Part shown: positions 18,393 through 27,497 of the stretch, piece after piece | Layout: the number at the start of each line of letters is the position of its first letter | Numbering within the stretch: the stretch's first letter is position 1 | DNA from: Cellulomonas dongxiuzhuiae | Lineage (GTDB): Bacteria > Actinomycetota > Actinomycetes > Actinomycetales > Cellulomonadaceae | NCBI RefSeq assembly: GCF_018623035.1 | Contig: NZ_CP076023.1 | Location: 682,001-746,000, forward strand | Length of the DNA stretch: 64,000 nt | Reading direction: 5' to 3' | Notes under the pieces: model-generated | Seen by the model: only the letters and a program-made list of their open reading frames with translations | Databases searched by the model: none | Told to the model about the DNA's origin: nothing | Translations under genes and position numbers: made by a program

Positions 18393-19583
18393 TCAGCCGC
18401 GCGCGCCCATGGCGTGCTCGACCGCGAGCTGGTTGAGGCGCACGAAGCCGAAGCCGTGCTTGCCGGCCTCCTCGACGTCGAAGTCCTCGAACGCGGAGCG
18501 GTCCGCGAGGAAGTCCTCGAGCGACTCGCCCTCGTTCAGCGTGGGCTTCGCGAGCTCGAAGACGCCGGCTGCCTCCATGGCCTCCTGGACCTCGGGGTCG
18601 GCGCGGAACGCCTGCGCCCGCTCCTTGAGCAGGATGTACGTCGACATGTTGGCGGCGGCCGAGGCCCACACGCCGTCGAAGTCCTCGGTGCGCGAGGGCT
18701 TGTAGTCGAAGTGCACCGGGCCGTCGTACTTCGGGCCGCCGCTGGGGAAGCCGTTCTCGACGAGGTCGACCGTCGCGAACGCGGAGAACAGGTCGCCGTG
18801 GCCGAAGACCAGGTCCTGGTCGTACTTGATGCCGCGCTGGCCGTTGAGGTCGATGTGGAACAGCTTCTCGGCCCACAGCGCCTGCGCGAGGCCGGTCGTG
18901 TAGTTCAGGCCGGCCATCTGCTCGTGGCCCGTCTCCGGGTTGAGGCCGACGATGTCGCCGTGCTCGAGCTTGGCGATGAGGCCGAGCGCGTGCCCGATCG
19001 TCGGGAGCAGGATGTCGCCGCGGGGCTCGTTGGGCTTGGGCTCGATCGCGATGCGCAGGCCGTAGCCCTTGTCCTTGATGTACGCCGCGACGGTGTCGAT
19101 GCCGTCGGCGTACGCCTGGTGCGCCGCGTAGAGGTCCTTCGCGCTGTCGTACTCGGCGCCCTCACGGCCGCCCCACATGACGAACGTGTCGGCGTCGAGC
19201 GAGGCCGCCAGGTCGACGTTGCGCAGGATCTTGCGCAGCGCGTAGCGGCGCACGCGACGGTCGTTCGACGTGAACGCGCCGTCCTTGAAGACGGGGTGCG
19301 TGAACGTGTTGGTGGTGACCATCTCGACCGTGATGCCGGTGTCGGTCAGCGCGCCGCGGAAGCGGTCGAGGATCTTCTCGCGCTCGGCGTCCGAGGAGCC
19401 GAACGGGACGACGTCGTCGTCGTGGAACGTCACGTGCGAGGCGCCGAGCTCGGCGAGCTTGTGCACGGACTCGACCGGGTCGAGCCACGGGCGCGTGGCG
19501 GCGCCGAACGGGTCCTGCGCGTTCCAGCCGACGGTCCAGAGACCGAAGGAAAACTTGTCTTCAGGGGTGGGCTTGCGAACCAT
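18393..19583 (-). CDS. xylA: Xylose isomerase
   Basis: Converts D-xylose to D-xylulose using two divalent metals. The 396-aa protein matches short class I actinobacterial enzymes. The catalytic pair His54 and Asp57 is in FHDDD, and the metal-binding region includes [32 protein letters not shown] and [10 protein letters not shown]. The ATG at 19583 has GGAGG five bases upstream. The promoter shares its upstream region with a divergent ROK regulator: TTGACC and TAAATT with 17-bp spacing, the -10 lying inside a palindrome. Together with xylB it channels the xylose released by the xylanases at the start of the window into the pentose phosphate pathway. Confidence 0.97.
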   Translation of the reverse strand: MVRKPTPEDKFSFGLWTVGWNAQDPFGAATRPWLDPVESVHKLAELGASHVTFHDDDVVPFGSSDAEREKILDRFRGALTDTGITVEMVTTNTFTHPVFKDGAFTSNDRRVRRYALRKILRNVDLAASLDADTFVMWGGREGAEYDSAKDLYAAHQAYADGIDTVAAYIKDKGYGLRIAIEPKPNEPRGDILLPTIGHALGLIAKLEHGDIVGLNPETGHEQMAGLNYTTGLAQALWAEKLFHIDLNGQRGIKYDQDLVFGHGDLFSAFATVDLVENGFPSGGPKYDGPVHFDYKPSRTEDFDGVWASAAANMSTYILLKERAQAFRADPEVQEAMEAAGVFELAKPTLNEGESLEDFLADRSAFEDFDVEEAGKHGFGFVRLNQLAVEHAMGARG

Positions 19584-19644
19584 GGAGGCCTCCACGTCGA
19601 GTGCGGACCGGGCGCGCGTCACCGAGCGACCGGATTTTGTTCTC

Positions 19645-19679
19645 GGGATGAATTTATCCCCGGGAGTCGATAGGGTCAA
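19645..19679. promoter_or_regulatory. Divergent xylA / ROK regulator promoters with operator
   Basis: The palindrome GGGAT-GAATTT-ATCCC (19645-19660) covers the xylA -10 (TAAATT on the minus strand, 19651-19656). The xylA -35 (TTGACC, minus strand, 19674-19679) overlaps the regulator's own -10 TAGGGT (19671-19676). A protein bound at the palindrome would block xylA, and the two polymerases would compete. The sequences are seen directly; the regulatory role is inferred. Confidence 0.65.
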
Positions 19680-19682
19680 GCC

Positions 19683-21005
19683 ATGCCGAGGGAGGACGAC
19701 GAATCCGGCGCTCGCGCCGTCGCCGTCGCCGCCGCAACCCCGCAGGTGCCTGTGCCCGCCACCTCGGACGACGCTCCCCGGACGCGCGAGGGCCGCGCGG
19801 CCGAGCGGGTGCCGGACCGCGCCCGGGCCGCGCGGCAGGCCCAGATGCGCACCCACAACCTGTCCGTGACGCTCGCGCAGATCGTTGACGCGCTGTCGCC
19901 GCCCTCCCGCGCGCAGATCGCCTCGGCCACGGGCCTGGCGCGCGGCACGGTCACCGGCCTCGTCGACCTGCTCATCGAGGCCGGTCTCGTCCGTGAGCTC
20001 GACCCCGTCGTCGTCGCCCGTGCCGGACGCCCTGCCGTACCGCTCGCGCCCACGCCCGGTCGAGTGGCGGGCGTCGGCATGGAGGTCAACGTCGACTACC
20101 TCGGGCTGCGGGCCGTCGACCTCGCGGGCGGCGTGCTCGTCGAGACCGTCGAGCGCGCGGACCTGCGCGGCAGCGACCCCGACGCCGTGCTCGACCGGCT
20201 CGCGAACCTCGCCGCACCGGTCCTGGCGTCGCTCGCGGCCGACGGCGTCCGCGTCGCGGGCACCGCGCTCGCCCTGCCCGGGCTCGTCGACCGCATCACC
20301 GGGCCGCTGCGCTACGCGCCGAACCTCGGGTGGCGCGACGTCGACGTGGTCGGACGCCTGGCGGCGCACCCCGTGCTCGCGGACCTGCCGCCCCGCGTCG
20401 CCAACGAGGCGAACCTCGCCGCACGCGCCGAGGCCCACGCGCGCCGCGGGCGCGTCGCGCCGTCGTTCCTCTACGTGTCGGGCGAGGTCGGCGTCGGTGG
20501 TGCGCTCGTGCTCGACGGTGAGATCTTCCTCGGCCGGCACGGGTGGGGCGGCGAGATCGGGCACGTCGTCGTCGACGGCGGGCCGGACGGCACGCGCCCG
20601 GTGTCGCTCGAGCAGCGCGCGGGCCAGGACGCCATCGCCCGGGCCGCCGGCCTGGCCCCCGGTGCCCCGTTCGCGGACGTCGTCGCCGCGCTGGCTGCCG
20701 GTGACGCCCGCGCGCGGGACGCCGTCCGCGGTGCCGCACGCTGGCTGGGCCTCGCGGTCGCGACCGTCGCCAACGTCGTCGACGTCAGCGAGGTCGTGCT
20801 CGGCGGGACCTTCGGGCTCGTCTTCGACGAGGTCCAGGACGTCGTGCGCGACGCGCTGGCCGACCGCGTCATCTTCGCCGACTGGTCGGCTCCGTCGGTG
20901 TGCCGCTCGGCAGCGGGGGACTACCCGGCGATGACCGGCGGCGCGCTCGCGGTCCTGCGCACGGTCGTCTCCGACCCGACCCCCTGGTTCGCGACGACCT
21001 CCTGA
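19683..21005 (+). CDS. ROK-family transcriptional regulator, probable xylose repressor
   Basis: Probable XylR-type repressor divergent from xylA. The 440-aa protein has a polar ~50-residue leader, a winged helix-turn-helix (~58-115; [20 protein letters not shown]), then the ROK sugar-binding fold (~125-430) with [14 protein letters not shown]. The zinc motif CxCGxxGC that normally follows the GEIGH signature is missing; no cysteines lie there. ATG 19683 is six bases after TAGGGT, implying a leaderless mRNA. Position and the palindrome in the xylA promoter support control of xylA-xylB. The inducer (xylose is likely) cannot be read from the sequence. Confidence 0.88.
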   Translation: MPREDDESGARAVAVAAATPQVPVPATSDDAPRTREGRAAERVPDRARAARQAQMRTHNLSVTLAQIVDALSPPSRAQIASATGLARGTVTGLVDLLIEAGLVRELDPVVVARAGRPAVPLAPTPGRVAGVGMEVNVDYLGLRAVDLAGGVLVETVERADLRGSDPDAVLDRLANLAAPVLASLAADGVRVAGTALALPGLVDRITGPLRYAPNLGWRDVDVVGRLAAHPVLADLPPRVANEANLAARAEAHARRGRVAPSFLYVSGEVGVGGALVLDGEIFLGRHGWGGEIGHVVVDGGPDGTRPVSLEQRAGQDAIARAAGLAPGAPFADVVAALAAGDARARDAVRGAARWLGLAVATVANVVDVSEVVLGGTFGLVFDEVQDVVRDALADRVIFADWSAPSVCRSAAGDYPAMTGGALAVLRTVVSDPTPWFATTS

Positions 21006-21044
21006 GACGAGGCGGGGCGGGGCGGGTCTGCGTAGGGTCCTGAC

Positions 21045-22127
21045 GTGAGCGCGAGGACACCCCTGTGGATCGGCACCTTCCCGCACGCCGGCATCGGGAC
21101 CGCGGCCGGCCTCGGCGAGGGGGTGTGGCGCGTCGACCTCGACGAGACGACGGGCGCGCTGGGCGAGCCGCGGCTGGTCGTCGAGACCCCGGCGCCGACG
21201 TTCGTCGCGACGCACCCCGGCGGCCGGTGGCTGTACGCGGTGGGGGAGAGCGACCCCGGGTCGGTGACGGCCTTCGAGGTCGACGACGACGGCGGCCTGA
21301 CCGCGCGCGCCACCGTCGCGTCCGGCGGCGTGGCGCCCTGCCACCTGCTCGTCGTCGACGACACGCTGTACGTCGCCAACTACGTCGACGGCGTCCTGGG
21401 CGTCGTGCCGCTGACGCCCGACGGTGCGTTCACCCCCGAGGTCGCCGCGTCCGGACGTCCCGCGCAGACCTTCCACCATGCCGGGACGGGGCCGGAGACG
21501 GACCGGCAGGAGGGCCCGCACGCGCACTTCGTCGCTCTGACGCCGGACCGCCGGCACGTCCTGGTCGCGGACCTCGGCACCGACGAGCTGCGGCGGTACG
21601 CCCGCGGCGACGACGGTCTGCTCACCCCGGACGGCGTCGCCGCGACGCTCGGCCCGGGCACCGGTCCCCGGCACGTCGTCTTCGCGGGCGACGGCGCGAA
21701 CCTCTACGTCGTCGGCGAGCTCGACGCGAGCGTCCACGTGCTGCTGTGGGACGCCGCCACCGCCACGGGCACCGCGGTGCAGCAGGTGCCGGCCGTCCCC
21801 GCGGAGGAGGCCGCCGACGGCGTGCGCCGCTCGCCCTCGCACGTCCTGCTCGACGGGGACCGGCTCCTCCTGGGCGTGCGTGCCCTGGGGCTGCAGGGTC
21901 CGGACGTCCTCAGCGTGTTCGACGTGCACGCCGACGGCTCGCTCGCGGAGCCCCGCACGCAGCCGCTCGGCGGCCCGACGCCCCGTCACCTCGAGGTCGT
22001 CCACGGCTGGACCGTCCTCGCCCTGCAGGACGCGCACGCGGTCGTCGTCCACGACCCGCACGGTGCCCAGGTGTCGCGGGTCGGCCTGCGCTCGCCGGCC
22101 TGCGTGGTGCCGGTCGCGCCCCGCTGA
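21045..22127 (+). CDS. Lactonase family protein, 7-bladed propeller (6-phosphogluconolactonase-like)
   Basis: The 360-aa protein belongs to the YbhE/cytosolic lactonase family, members of which hydrolyse 6-phosphogluconolactone in the oxidative pentose phosphate pathway. Repeated propeller blades are visible ([74 protein letters not shown]). GTG 21045 lies six bases after TAGGGT (21033-21038), so it is probably leaderless, 39 bases after the ROK regulator. The substrate could be another sugar lactone. Confidence 0.82.
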   Translation: MSARTPLWIGTFPHAGIGTAAGLGEGVWRVDLDETTGALGEPRLVVETPAPTFVATHPGGRWLYAVGESDPGSVTAFEVDDDGGLTARATVASGGVAPCHLLVVDDTLYVANYVDGVLGVVPLTPDGAFTPEVAASGRPAQTFHHAGTGPETDRQEGPHAHFVALTPDRRHVLVADLGTDELRRYARGDDGLLTPDGVAATLGPGTGPRHVVFAGDGANLYVVGELDASVHVLLWDAATATGTAVQQVPAVPAEEAADGVRRSPSHVLLDGDRLLLGVRALGLQGPDVLSVFDVHADGSLAEPRTQPLGGPTPRHLEVVHGWTVLALQDAHAVVVHDPHGAQVSRVGLRSPACVVPVAPR

Positions 22128-22323
22128 GGTGGCCCCCGCGCCACGCGGTGGCGTCGCGCGCGGCGGTCGCCGTGCCGTCGCACGCACGCATCGGCGTGTC
22201 CCTGCGCGTCATGGCCGACACCGAGCGTGCACGCGGTCGCGTCCCCGTCGCGCGCGGCTGAGCGGCCGTCGCGGCCACCGGGCGCCTGCGGCGTGGCGCT
22301 GCGGCGCGGGTGACAATGGTCCG
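22128..22323. other. Intergenic region before mshA
   Basis: No convincing gene in 196 bases. A small hairpin (CGCCAC-gcg-GTGGCG, 22139-22153) sits just after the lactonase stop and may end transcription. GACAAT (22312-22317) is a -10 candidate six bases before the mshA GTG. Confidence 0.5.
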
Positions 22324-23658
22324 GTGACCACCGACCGAGCGCCGCGCGTCGCCATGCTCTCGGTGCACACCTCCCCCCTCGACCAGCCCGGGACGGGCGA
22401 CGCGGGCGGCATGAACGTGTACGTCCTGGAGCTCGCGCACGCGCTCGCGGCCCGCGGCGCGCGCGTCGAGGTGTTCACGCGCGCGACGCGGTCCGACTCC
22501 CCCGAGACGGTCGTGCTCGACGGCACCGACGCGCAGGGCCGCGCGCTCACGGCCGACGACGCGCGCGAGGTCCTCGTCGCCGACGACGTGCCGCCCGGCG
22601 TCACGCCGCCCGTGCTCGTGCACCACGTGCCGGCCGGTCCGTTCGAGGCCCTCGACAAGAACGACCTGCCGGGCGTCCTGTGCGGCATGGCCGCCGGTGT
22701 CCTGCGGTCGGAGGCCGCGCGCCGCCCCGGGTGGTACGACGTGGTGCACTCGCACTACTGGCTGTCGGGGCAGGTCGGGGCGATCGCGGCGCAGCGGTGG
22801 GAGGTGCCGCTGGTGCACACGGCCCACACGCTCGCGAAGGTGAAGAACGCGAGCCTGGGCCCCGGTGACACGCCGGAGCCGAGCGTGCGCGTCGTGGGGG
22901 AGGAGCAGGTCGTCGCCGACGCCGACGCGCTGGTCGCGTCGACGGTCGTGGAGGCGCGCGAGCTGGTCGAGCTCTACGGGGCCGACCCCGCGCGGGTGCA
23001 CGTCGTGGAGCCCGGCGTGGACCTCGACCGGTTCCGTCCCGGTCCGCGCGGTGCCCGCGACGAGGCCCGCCGCCGGCTCGGCCTGCCGACGGACCGGCCC
23101 GTCGTGCTGTTCGCGGGGCGCGTCCAGCCGCTCAAGGCCCCGGACGTCCTGGTGCGCGCCGTCGGGGCGCTGCGAGCGAGCGGGCGGCCCGTGCCGCTGC
23201 TCGTGGTGCTCGGGGGCCCGTCCGGCCGCCTGACCGCGGTGCGTGAGCTGCGCGCGCTGGCCGTCACGCTCGGGGTCGACGACGACGTGGTCGTCCGTCC
23301 ACCCGCGCCACGCGACGAGCTCGTCGCGTGGTACCGGGCGGCCGACCTCGTGGCGATGCCGTCGCGCTCGGAGTCGTTCGGGCTCGTGGCCGTCGAGGCG
23401 CAGGCCAGCGGCACACCCGTGCTCGCGGCGGACGTCGGGGGCCTGCGCACGGTCGTCGACGACGACGTCTCCGGCCGGCTCGTCCCGGGCCACGACCCGC
23501 GGGACTGGGCCGACGCGATCGCCGACGCCCTCGCGGACGACGAGCGCCGCGCCCGCTGGGCCGTCGGCGCCCGTCAGGTGGCCGAGCGCTACGCCTGGCC
23601 GACCGCCGCCGACCAGGTCCTCAAGGTCTACGGCGTCGCCGCCGAACCCACCCGCTGA
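22324..23658 (+). CDS. mshA: D-inositol-3-phosphate glycosyltransferase
   Basis: First enzyme of mycothiol synthesis: transfers GlcNAc from UDP-GlcNAc to 1L-myo-inositol 1-phosphate. The 444-aa GT4 protein (GT-B fold) shows the family mark [40 protein letters not shown], and the C-terminal nucleotide-sugar site [14 protein letters not shown] and [23 protein letters not shown] 22324 is six bases after GACAAT, so it is probably leaderless. Mycothiol is specific to actinobacteria and supports the taxonomic call. gpmA follows on the same strand with its own promoter. Confidence 0.95.
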   Translation: MTTDRAPRVAMLSVHTSPLDQPGTGDAGGMNVYVLELAHALAARGARVEVFTRATRSDSPETVVLDGTDAQGRALTADDAREVLVADDVPPGVTPPVLVHHVPAGPFEALDKNDLPGVLCGMAAGVLRSEAARRPGWYDVVHSHYWLSGQVGAIAAQRWEVPLVHTAHTLAKVKNASLGPGDTPEPSVRVVGEEQVVADADALVASTVVEARELVELYGADPARVHVVEPGVDLDRFRPGPRGARDEARRRLGLPTDRPVVLFAGRVQPLKAPDVLVRAVGALRASGRPVPLLVVLGGPSGRLTAVRELRALAVTLGVDDDVVVRPPAPRDELVAWYRAADLVAMPSRSESFGLVAVEAQASGTPVLAADVGGLRTVVDDDVSGRLVPGHDPRDWADAIADALADDERRARWAVGARQVAERYAWPTAADQVLKVYGVAAEPTR

Positions 23659-23751
23659 CGCCCCACCCCGCCCCCCGCCCACCCCTCACCACCTGGGACC
23701 GGGGGACGGACGTCCCTGCGGCACCTGCCGCCCTGCGGCAGGATGAGGGGC

Positions 23752-24492
23752 ATGACCTACACCCTCGTGCTGCTCCGCCACGGCGAGAGCGAGTGGAACG
23801 CCAAGAACCTGTTCACCGGCTGGGTGGACGTGCCCCTCTCCGAGAAGGGCGTCGAGGAGGCCAAGCGTGGCGGCACGCTGCTGACCGACGCGGGCGTGCT
23901 CCCGGACGTCGTGCACACGTCGCTGCTGCGCCGCGCGATCACGACCGCCAACCTCGCGCTCGACGTCGCGGACCGCCACTGGATCCCCGTCAAGCGGTCG
24001 TGGCGCCTCAACGAGCGTCACTACGGCGCGCTGCAGGGCAAGAACAAGAAGGAGACGCTCGCGGAGTACGGCGAGGAGCAGTTCATGCTCTGGCGCCGCT
24101 CGTACGACGTCCCGCCGCCGGAGATCGAGCTCGGCTCCGAGTACTCGCAGGACGCCGACCCCCGCTACGCGGGCGAGCCGATCCCGCGCACCGAGGCGCT
24201 CGCGCAGGTCCTCGACCGCGCGCTGCCGTACTGGGAGGCCGAGATCGTGCCGGACCTCCAGGCGCGCAAGGTCGTCCTCGTCGCCGCGCACGGCAACTCG
24301 ATCCGCTCGATCGTCAAGTACCTCGACGACGTGGACGAGCAGACCATCGCGGGCATCAACATCCCCACGGGCATCCCGCTGCTGTACGAGCTGGACGAGG
24401 AGACGCTGAAGCCGGTCACCGCCGGTGGCACCTACCTCGACCCCGAGGCCGCCAGGGCCGCCATCGCGGCGGTCGCCAACCAGGGTCGCTGA
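23752..24492 (+). CDS. gpmA: 2,3-bisphosphoglycerate-dependent phosphoglycerate mutase
   Basis: Interconverts 3- and 2-phosphoglycerate in glycolysis and gluconeogenesis. The 246-aa histidine-phosphatase family protein starts [19 protein letters not shown] with the phosphorylated His in LLRHGE, and continues with [14 protein letters not shown] and VAAHGNSIR carrying the second catalytic His. Start ATG 23752 matches the family N-terminus; GAGGGG lies just upstream and CAGGAT seven bases upstream could be a -10. An upstream ATG (23743) is less likely. A hairpin separates it from the convergent phoU. Confidence 0.96.
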   Translation: MTYTLVLLRHGESEWNAKNLFTGWVDVPLSEKGVEEAKRGGTLLTDAGVLPDVVHTSLLRRAITTANLALDVADRHWIPVKRSWRLNERHYGALQGKNKKETLAEYGEEQFMLWRRSYDVPPPEIELGSEYSQDADPRYAGEPIPRTEALAQVLDRALPYWEAEIVPDLQARKVVLVAAHGNSIRSIVKYLDDVDEQTIAGINIPTGIPLLYELDEETLKPVTAGGTYLDPEAARAAIAAVANQGR

Positions 24493-24519
24493 CCCGGGAC
24501 TCGACCCGACCACGACGAA

Positions 24520-24557
24520 GAGAGGCGCCCGCTCCCTCCCCGGGACGGGCGCCTCTC
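24520..24557. terminator. Bidirectional hairpin between gpmA and phoU
   Basis: A perfect 12-bp stem (GAGAGGCGCCCG with CGGGCGCCTCTC) with a 14-base loop, between convergent gene ends. Confidence 0.8.
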
Positions 24558-24595
24558 GCGTGCACGGGACCGCGACGGGCCCCGCGTTCAGGGTG

Positions 24596-25270
24596 TCAGC
24601 GCACGCGCATCGCGGCCGGGTCGAGCGCGTCGGCCACGTCGCCCGTCACCAGGTAGACCATGCGCCGTGCCACGGACACGCCGTGGTCGCCGAACCGCTC
24701 GTAGTACCGCCCGAGCAGCGTGACGTCGACCGTCTCCTGCGTCGTGCGGTCCCACGGGCCCGAGAGCATCGCCGTGAACGTGCCGGCGTGCAGCTCGTCG
24801 AGCAGGTCGTCGTCCTGCTGGATCGACTCGGCGAGCGCCATGTCCCGCGTGCCGAGCAGCGTGGTGACGCGCCGTGCGACGCGCACGGCGGCGTCCTGCA
24901 TCTGCGTGAACGTCTCCTCCATGCCCGTCGGGACGGCCAGGACGGGGTAGCGGGCGCGCGTCACCTGGGCGACGTGCCGCGCGAGGTCGCCCATGCGCTC
25001 GAGCGACGCGCTCATGCGCAGCGCCGAGACGACGACCCGCAGGTCGGTCGCCACGGGCTGCTGCTGGGCCAGCAGGCGCACGCACCGCTCGTCCAGGTCC
25101 TGCTCGAGCGCGTCGATCGCCAGGTCGTCGGCGATCACGGACTCCGCGAGCTGGAGGTCCCCGGTCAGCAGGGCGGTGCCGGCGCTGCTGATGGCCTGCT
25201 CGACCCGGCCGCTCATGGCGACCAGGTCGTGACCGAGCTGGGTGAGCTCGGCCTCGAAGATGTCCCGCAT
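24596..25270 (-). CDS. phoU: Phosphate transport system regulatory protein PhoU
   Basis: Links the Pst transporter to the phosphate two-component system so that the response is off when phosphate is plentiful. The 224-aa all-helical protein has the two-repeat PhoU architecture (~8-100 and ~115-210), with SLERMGDLARHVAQ in the first repeat and YYERFGDHGVSVARR in the second, both metal-binding E/D-rich helices. Start ATG 25270 has GAGGAGAGGGAG upstream. It is divergent from the sensor kinase gene, and GTTCACC repeats 22 bp apart lie in its promoter on the same strand. Confidence 0.95.
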   Translation of the reverse strand: MRDIFEAELTQLGHDLVAMSGRVEQAISSAGTALLTGDLQLAESVIADDLAIDALEQDLDERCVRLLAQQQPVATDLRVVVSALRMSASLERMGDLARHVAQVTRARYPVLAVPTGMEETFTQMQDAAVRVARRVTTLLGTRDMALAESIQQDDDLLDELHAGTFTAMLSGPWDRTTQETVDVTLLGRYYERFGDHGVSVARRMVYLVTGDVADALDPAAMRVR

Positions 25271-25316
25271 GTGCTCCCTCTCCTCGGACGTTGCGACGGC
25301 CACCGTCGCACGCGCC

Positions 25317-25345
25317 GGTGAACGACCGCCCCCCGGCAGGTGAAC
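25317..25345 (-). promoter_or_regulatory. Pho-box repeats in phoU promoter
   Basis: On the minus strand GTTCACC occurs twice, exactly 22 bp apart (plus-strand GGTGAAC at 25317-25323 and 25339-25345). This matches the 11-bp repeat spacing of actinobacterial Pho boxes. Binding by the neighbouring RegX3/PhoP-type regulator is inferred. Confidence 0.65.
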
Positions 25346-25418
25346 ACGCGGCGGCCGTTCGGCGTCCGCAGCCGACGTCGGTGCGGGGCCTCCGGGGCCC
25401 CGGCCTAGTGTGGACGCC

Positions 25419-26666
25419 GTGGACTGGATCCTGGACGCGGCGCCCCTGGTCGCCGGACTCATCGGCGTGCTCGTCGGTGCGGTCGCGATCGGGGCGTTCC
25501 GCTGGAGCGAGCGAGAGCAGCACACCGTGCCGCCGCAGCCCGAGCCGGAGCTCGACGACGGCCTGGTGCGCACGCTCGCGGTGCTGCGCTCGGCCGCCGT
25601 CGTCCTCGACGCGCAGGACCGCGTGGTGCGCGCGAGCCCACCCGCGCACGCGCTGGGCGTGGTCCGCGACGGTCGGCTGGTCCACGCGTCGATGCGCGAC
25701 ATGGTCGCCGACGTCCGCCGCGACGGGGTCATCCGCGACGAGGAGCTCGACGTCCCGCGCGGGCCCGTCGGCCCGTCGCGCCTGCTGCTGCAGGTCCGCG
25801 TCGCGCAGGTGACGCCCGACCACCTGCTGCTGCTCGCCGAGGACCTCACGCAGGCGCGGCGCCTCGAGGCGGTCCGCCGCGACTTCGTCGTCAACGTGTC
25901 GCACGAGCTCAAGACGCCCGTCGGCGCGCTGTCGCTGCTGGCCGAGACGGTGCAGGACGCCGCCGACGACCCGGAGGCGGTGCGCCGCTTCAGCGCACGG
26001 ATGCGCTCGGAGGCGGCACGCCTCTCGGCGCTCGTGCACGAGATCATCGAGCTGTCCCGGCTGCAGGTCGCGGGGGCGCTCGAGGACGCCGAGGAGGTCG
26101 TGGTCGACGACGTGGTGCAGGAGGCCGTCGACCGGGCGCGCACCGCCGCCGACGCCAAGTCCGTGCGCATCGTGTCGGGCGGGGACCCGGGCGTCGTCGT
26201 CATCGGGGACCGCAACCTGCTGGTCACGGCCGTGCGCAACCTGCTCGACAACGCGGTCGCGTACTCGCCCGCGGGGACGCGGGTCAACGTCGGCGTGCGC
26301 CGGCGGGGCGACCTCGTGGAGGTCGCGGTGGTCGACGAGGGCGTCGGGATCGACGCCGCGGACCAGGAGCGCGTCTTCGAGCGGTTCTACCGCGTGGACC
26401 CCGCGCGCTCGCGGGACACCGGCGGCACAGGGCTGGGCCTGTCGATCGTCAAGCACGTCGCCGCCGACCACGGTGGCGACGTGTCGGTGTGGTCGCAGCC
26501 GGGTCGCGGGTCCACGTTCACCCTGCGGCTGCCCGTCGCGACGCCCGCGGCAGCGCCCGCCGCACCGGACGCACCGACCACGCCCGCCGCGTCCGCGGAC
26601 GCGCGCACGTCCACCTCACCGTCCCGGCCCGGTCCGGCCACGACCCCCACCAGGAGCAGCACGTGA
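25419..26666 (+). CDS. senX3: Sensor histidine kinase of phosphate response, SenX3/PhoR-like
   Basis: Senses phosphate status, probably via the Pst system, and phosphorylates the adjacent regulator. The 415-aa protein has one clear membrane helix near the N-terminus (~6-25), a PAS-like region, HisKA with FVVNVSHELKTPVGALS (phospho-acceptor His162), and an HATPase domain with NLLDNAVAYSPAG (N box), VDEGVGID, FERFYRVD and GGTGLGLSIVKHV. The last ~50 residues form an Ala/Pro/Thr-rich tail. GTG 25419 lies seven bases after TAGTGT; GTG 25410 is less likely. Its stop overlaps the regulator's start by four bases. Confidence 0.93.
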   Translation: MDWILDAAPLVAGLIGVLVGAVAIGAFRWSEREQHTVPPQPEPELDDGLVRTLAVLRSAAVVLDAQDRVVRASPPAHALGVVRDGRLVHASMRDMVADVRRDGVIRDEELDVPRGPVGPSRLLLQVRVAQVTPDHLLLLAEDLTQARRLEAVRRDFVVNVSHELKTPVGALSLLAETVQDAADDPEAVRRFSARMRSEAARLSALVHEIIELSRLQVAGALEDAEEVVVDDVVQEAVDRARTAADAKSVRIVSGGDPGVVVIGDRNLLVTAVRNLLDNAVAYSPAGTRVNVGVRRRGDLVEVAVVDEGVGIDAADQERVFERFYRVDPARSRDTGGTGLGLSIVKHVAADHGGDVSVWSQPGRGSTFTLRLPVATPAAAPAAPDAPTTPAASADARTSTSPSRPGPATTPTRSST

Positions 26667-27367
26667 CCCGCATCCTTCTCGTCGAGGACGAGGAGTCCTA
26701 CCGCGACCCGCTGTCCTACCAGCTCACCCGCGAGGGCTACGAGGTCGTCACGGCGGCGACCGGTCCGCAGGCGCTGGAGCAGTTCGCCGAGCACGGTGCG
26801 GACCTCGTGCTCCTCGACCTCATGCTGCCCGGCCTGCCCGGCACGGAGGTGTGCCGGCGGCTGCGCCTGGAGTCCGACGTCCCGGTCATCATGCTGACCG
26901 CGAAGGACGACGAGATCGACAAGGTCGTGGGCCTCGAGCTCGGCGCCGACGACTACGTGACCAAGCCGTACTCGTCGCGCGAGCTCCTGGCGCGCATCCG
27001 GGCGGTGCTGCGGCGCCGCGACGCCGGCGCACGCGCGGTCGGCGAGGACGACGGCGACACCGTCCTGGAGGTCGACGGCGTCCGGATGGACGTCGACCGG
27101 CACACCGTGCACGTGCACGGCGAGGTGGTGCCGTTCCCGCTCAAGGAGTTCGAGCTGCTCGAGATGCTGCTGCGCAACCCCGACCGGGTGCTGACGCGCG
27201 GGCAGCTCATCGACCGCGTGTGGGGCTCGGACTACGTGGGCGACACCAAGACGCTGGACGTCCACGTCAAGCGCATCCGGGCGAAGATCGAGCGCGACCC
27301 GTCCGTGCCGACGCTGCTGACGACCGTGCGCGGGCTCGGGTACAAGCTCTCGGGCGCCCCGGAGTAG
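26663..27367 (+). CDS. regX3: Response regulator of phosphate response, RegX3/PhoP-like
   Basis: OmpR-type regulator, 234 aa. The receiver domain (1-120) has acidic pocket residues in LLVEDEES, phospho-acceptor Asp52 in LLDLMLPG and the conserved Lys in VTKPYSS. The winged-helix effector domain (~135-230) has FPLKEFELLEMLLRN, LIDRVWGSDYVGDTKTLDVHVKRIR and VRGLGYKL. GTG 26663 overlaps the kinase stop (GTGA), so the two are translationally coupled. GTTCACC boxes upstream of both phoU and pstS are its probable targets. Confidence 0.95.
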   Translation: MTRILLVEDEESYRDPLSYQLTREGYEVVTAATGPQALEQFAEHGADLVLLDLMLPGLPGTEVCRRLRLESDVPVIMLTAKDDEIDKVVGLELGADDYVTKPYSSRELLARIRAVLRRRDAGARAVGEDDGDTVLEVDGVRMDVDRHTVHVHGEVVPFPLKEFELLEMLLRNPDRVLTRGQLIDRVWGSDYVGDTKTLDVHVKRIRAKIERDPSVPTLLTTVRGLGYKLSGAPE

Positions 27368-27388
27368 CGCGCGAGACGGTCGACGAGC

Positions 27389-27443
27389 GTTCACCCGGGG
27401 TTCACCCGGAGCCGTCGGAGCGGTCACCTGCCCCACCTAGCGT
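27389..27443 (+). promoter_or_regulatory. Pho box and promoter of pstSCAB
   Basis: Two near-perfect 11-bp direct repeats, GTTCACCCGGG (27389-27399) and GTTCACCCGGA (27400-27410), are followed in phase by GGTCACCTGCC (27422-27432). TAGCGT (27438-27443) then serves as a -10. This is a textbook actinobacterial Pho-box layout. Confidence 0.85.
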
Positions 27444-27497
27444 CGGCGTCGGCCGCGCACCGACCGGTGCGCGCAGACGTTGACAGGACGGGACACA

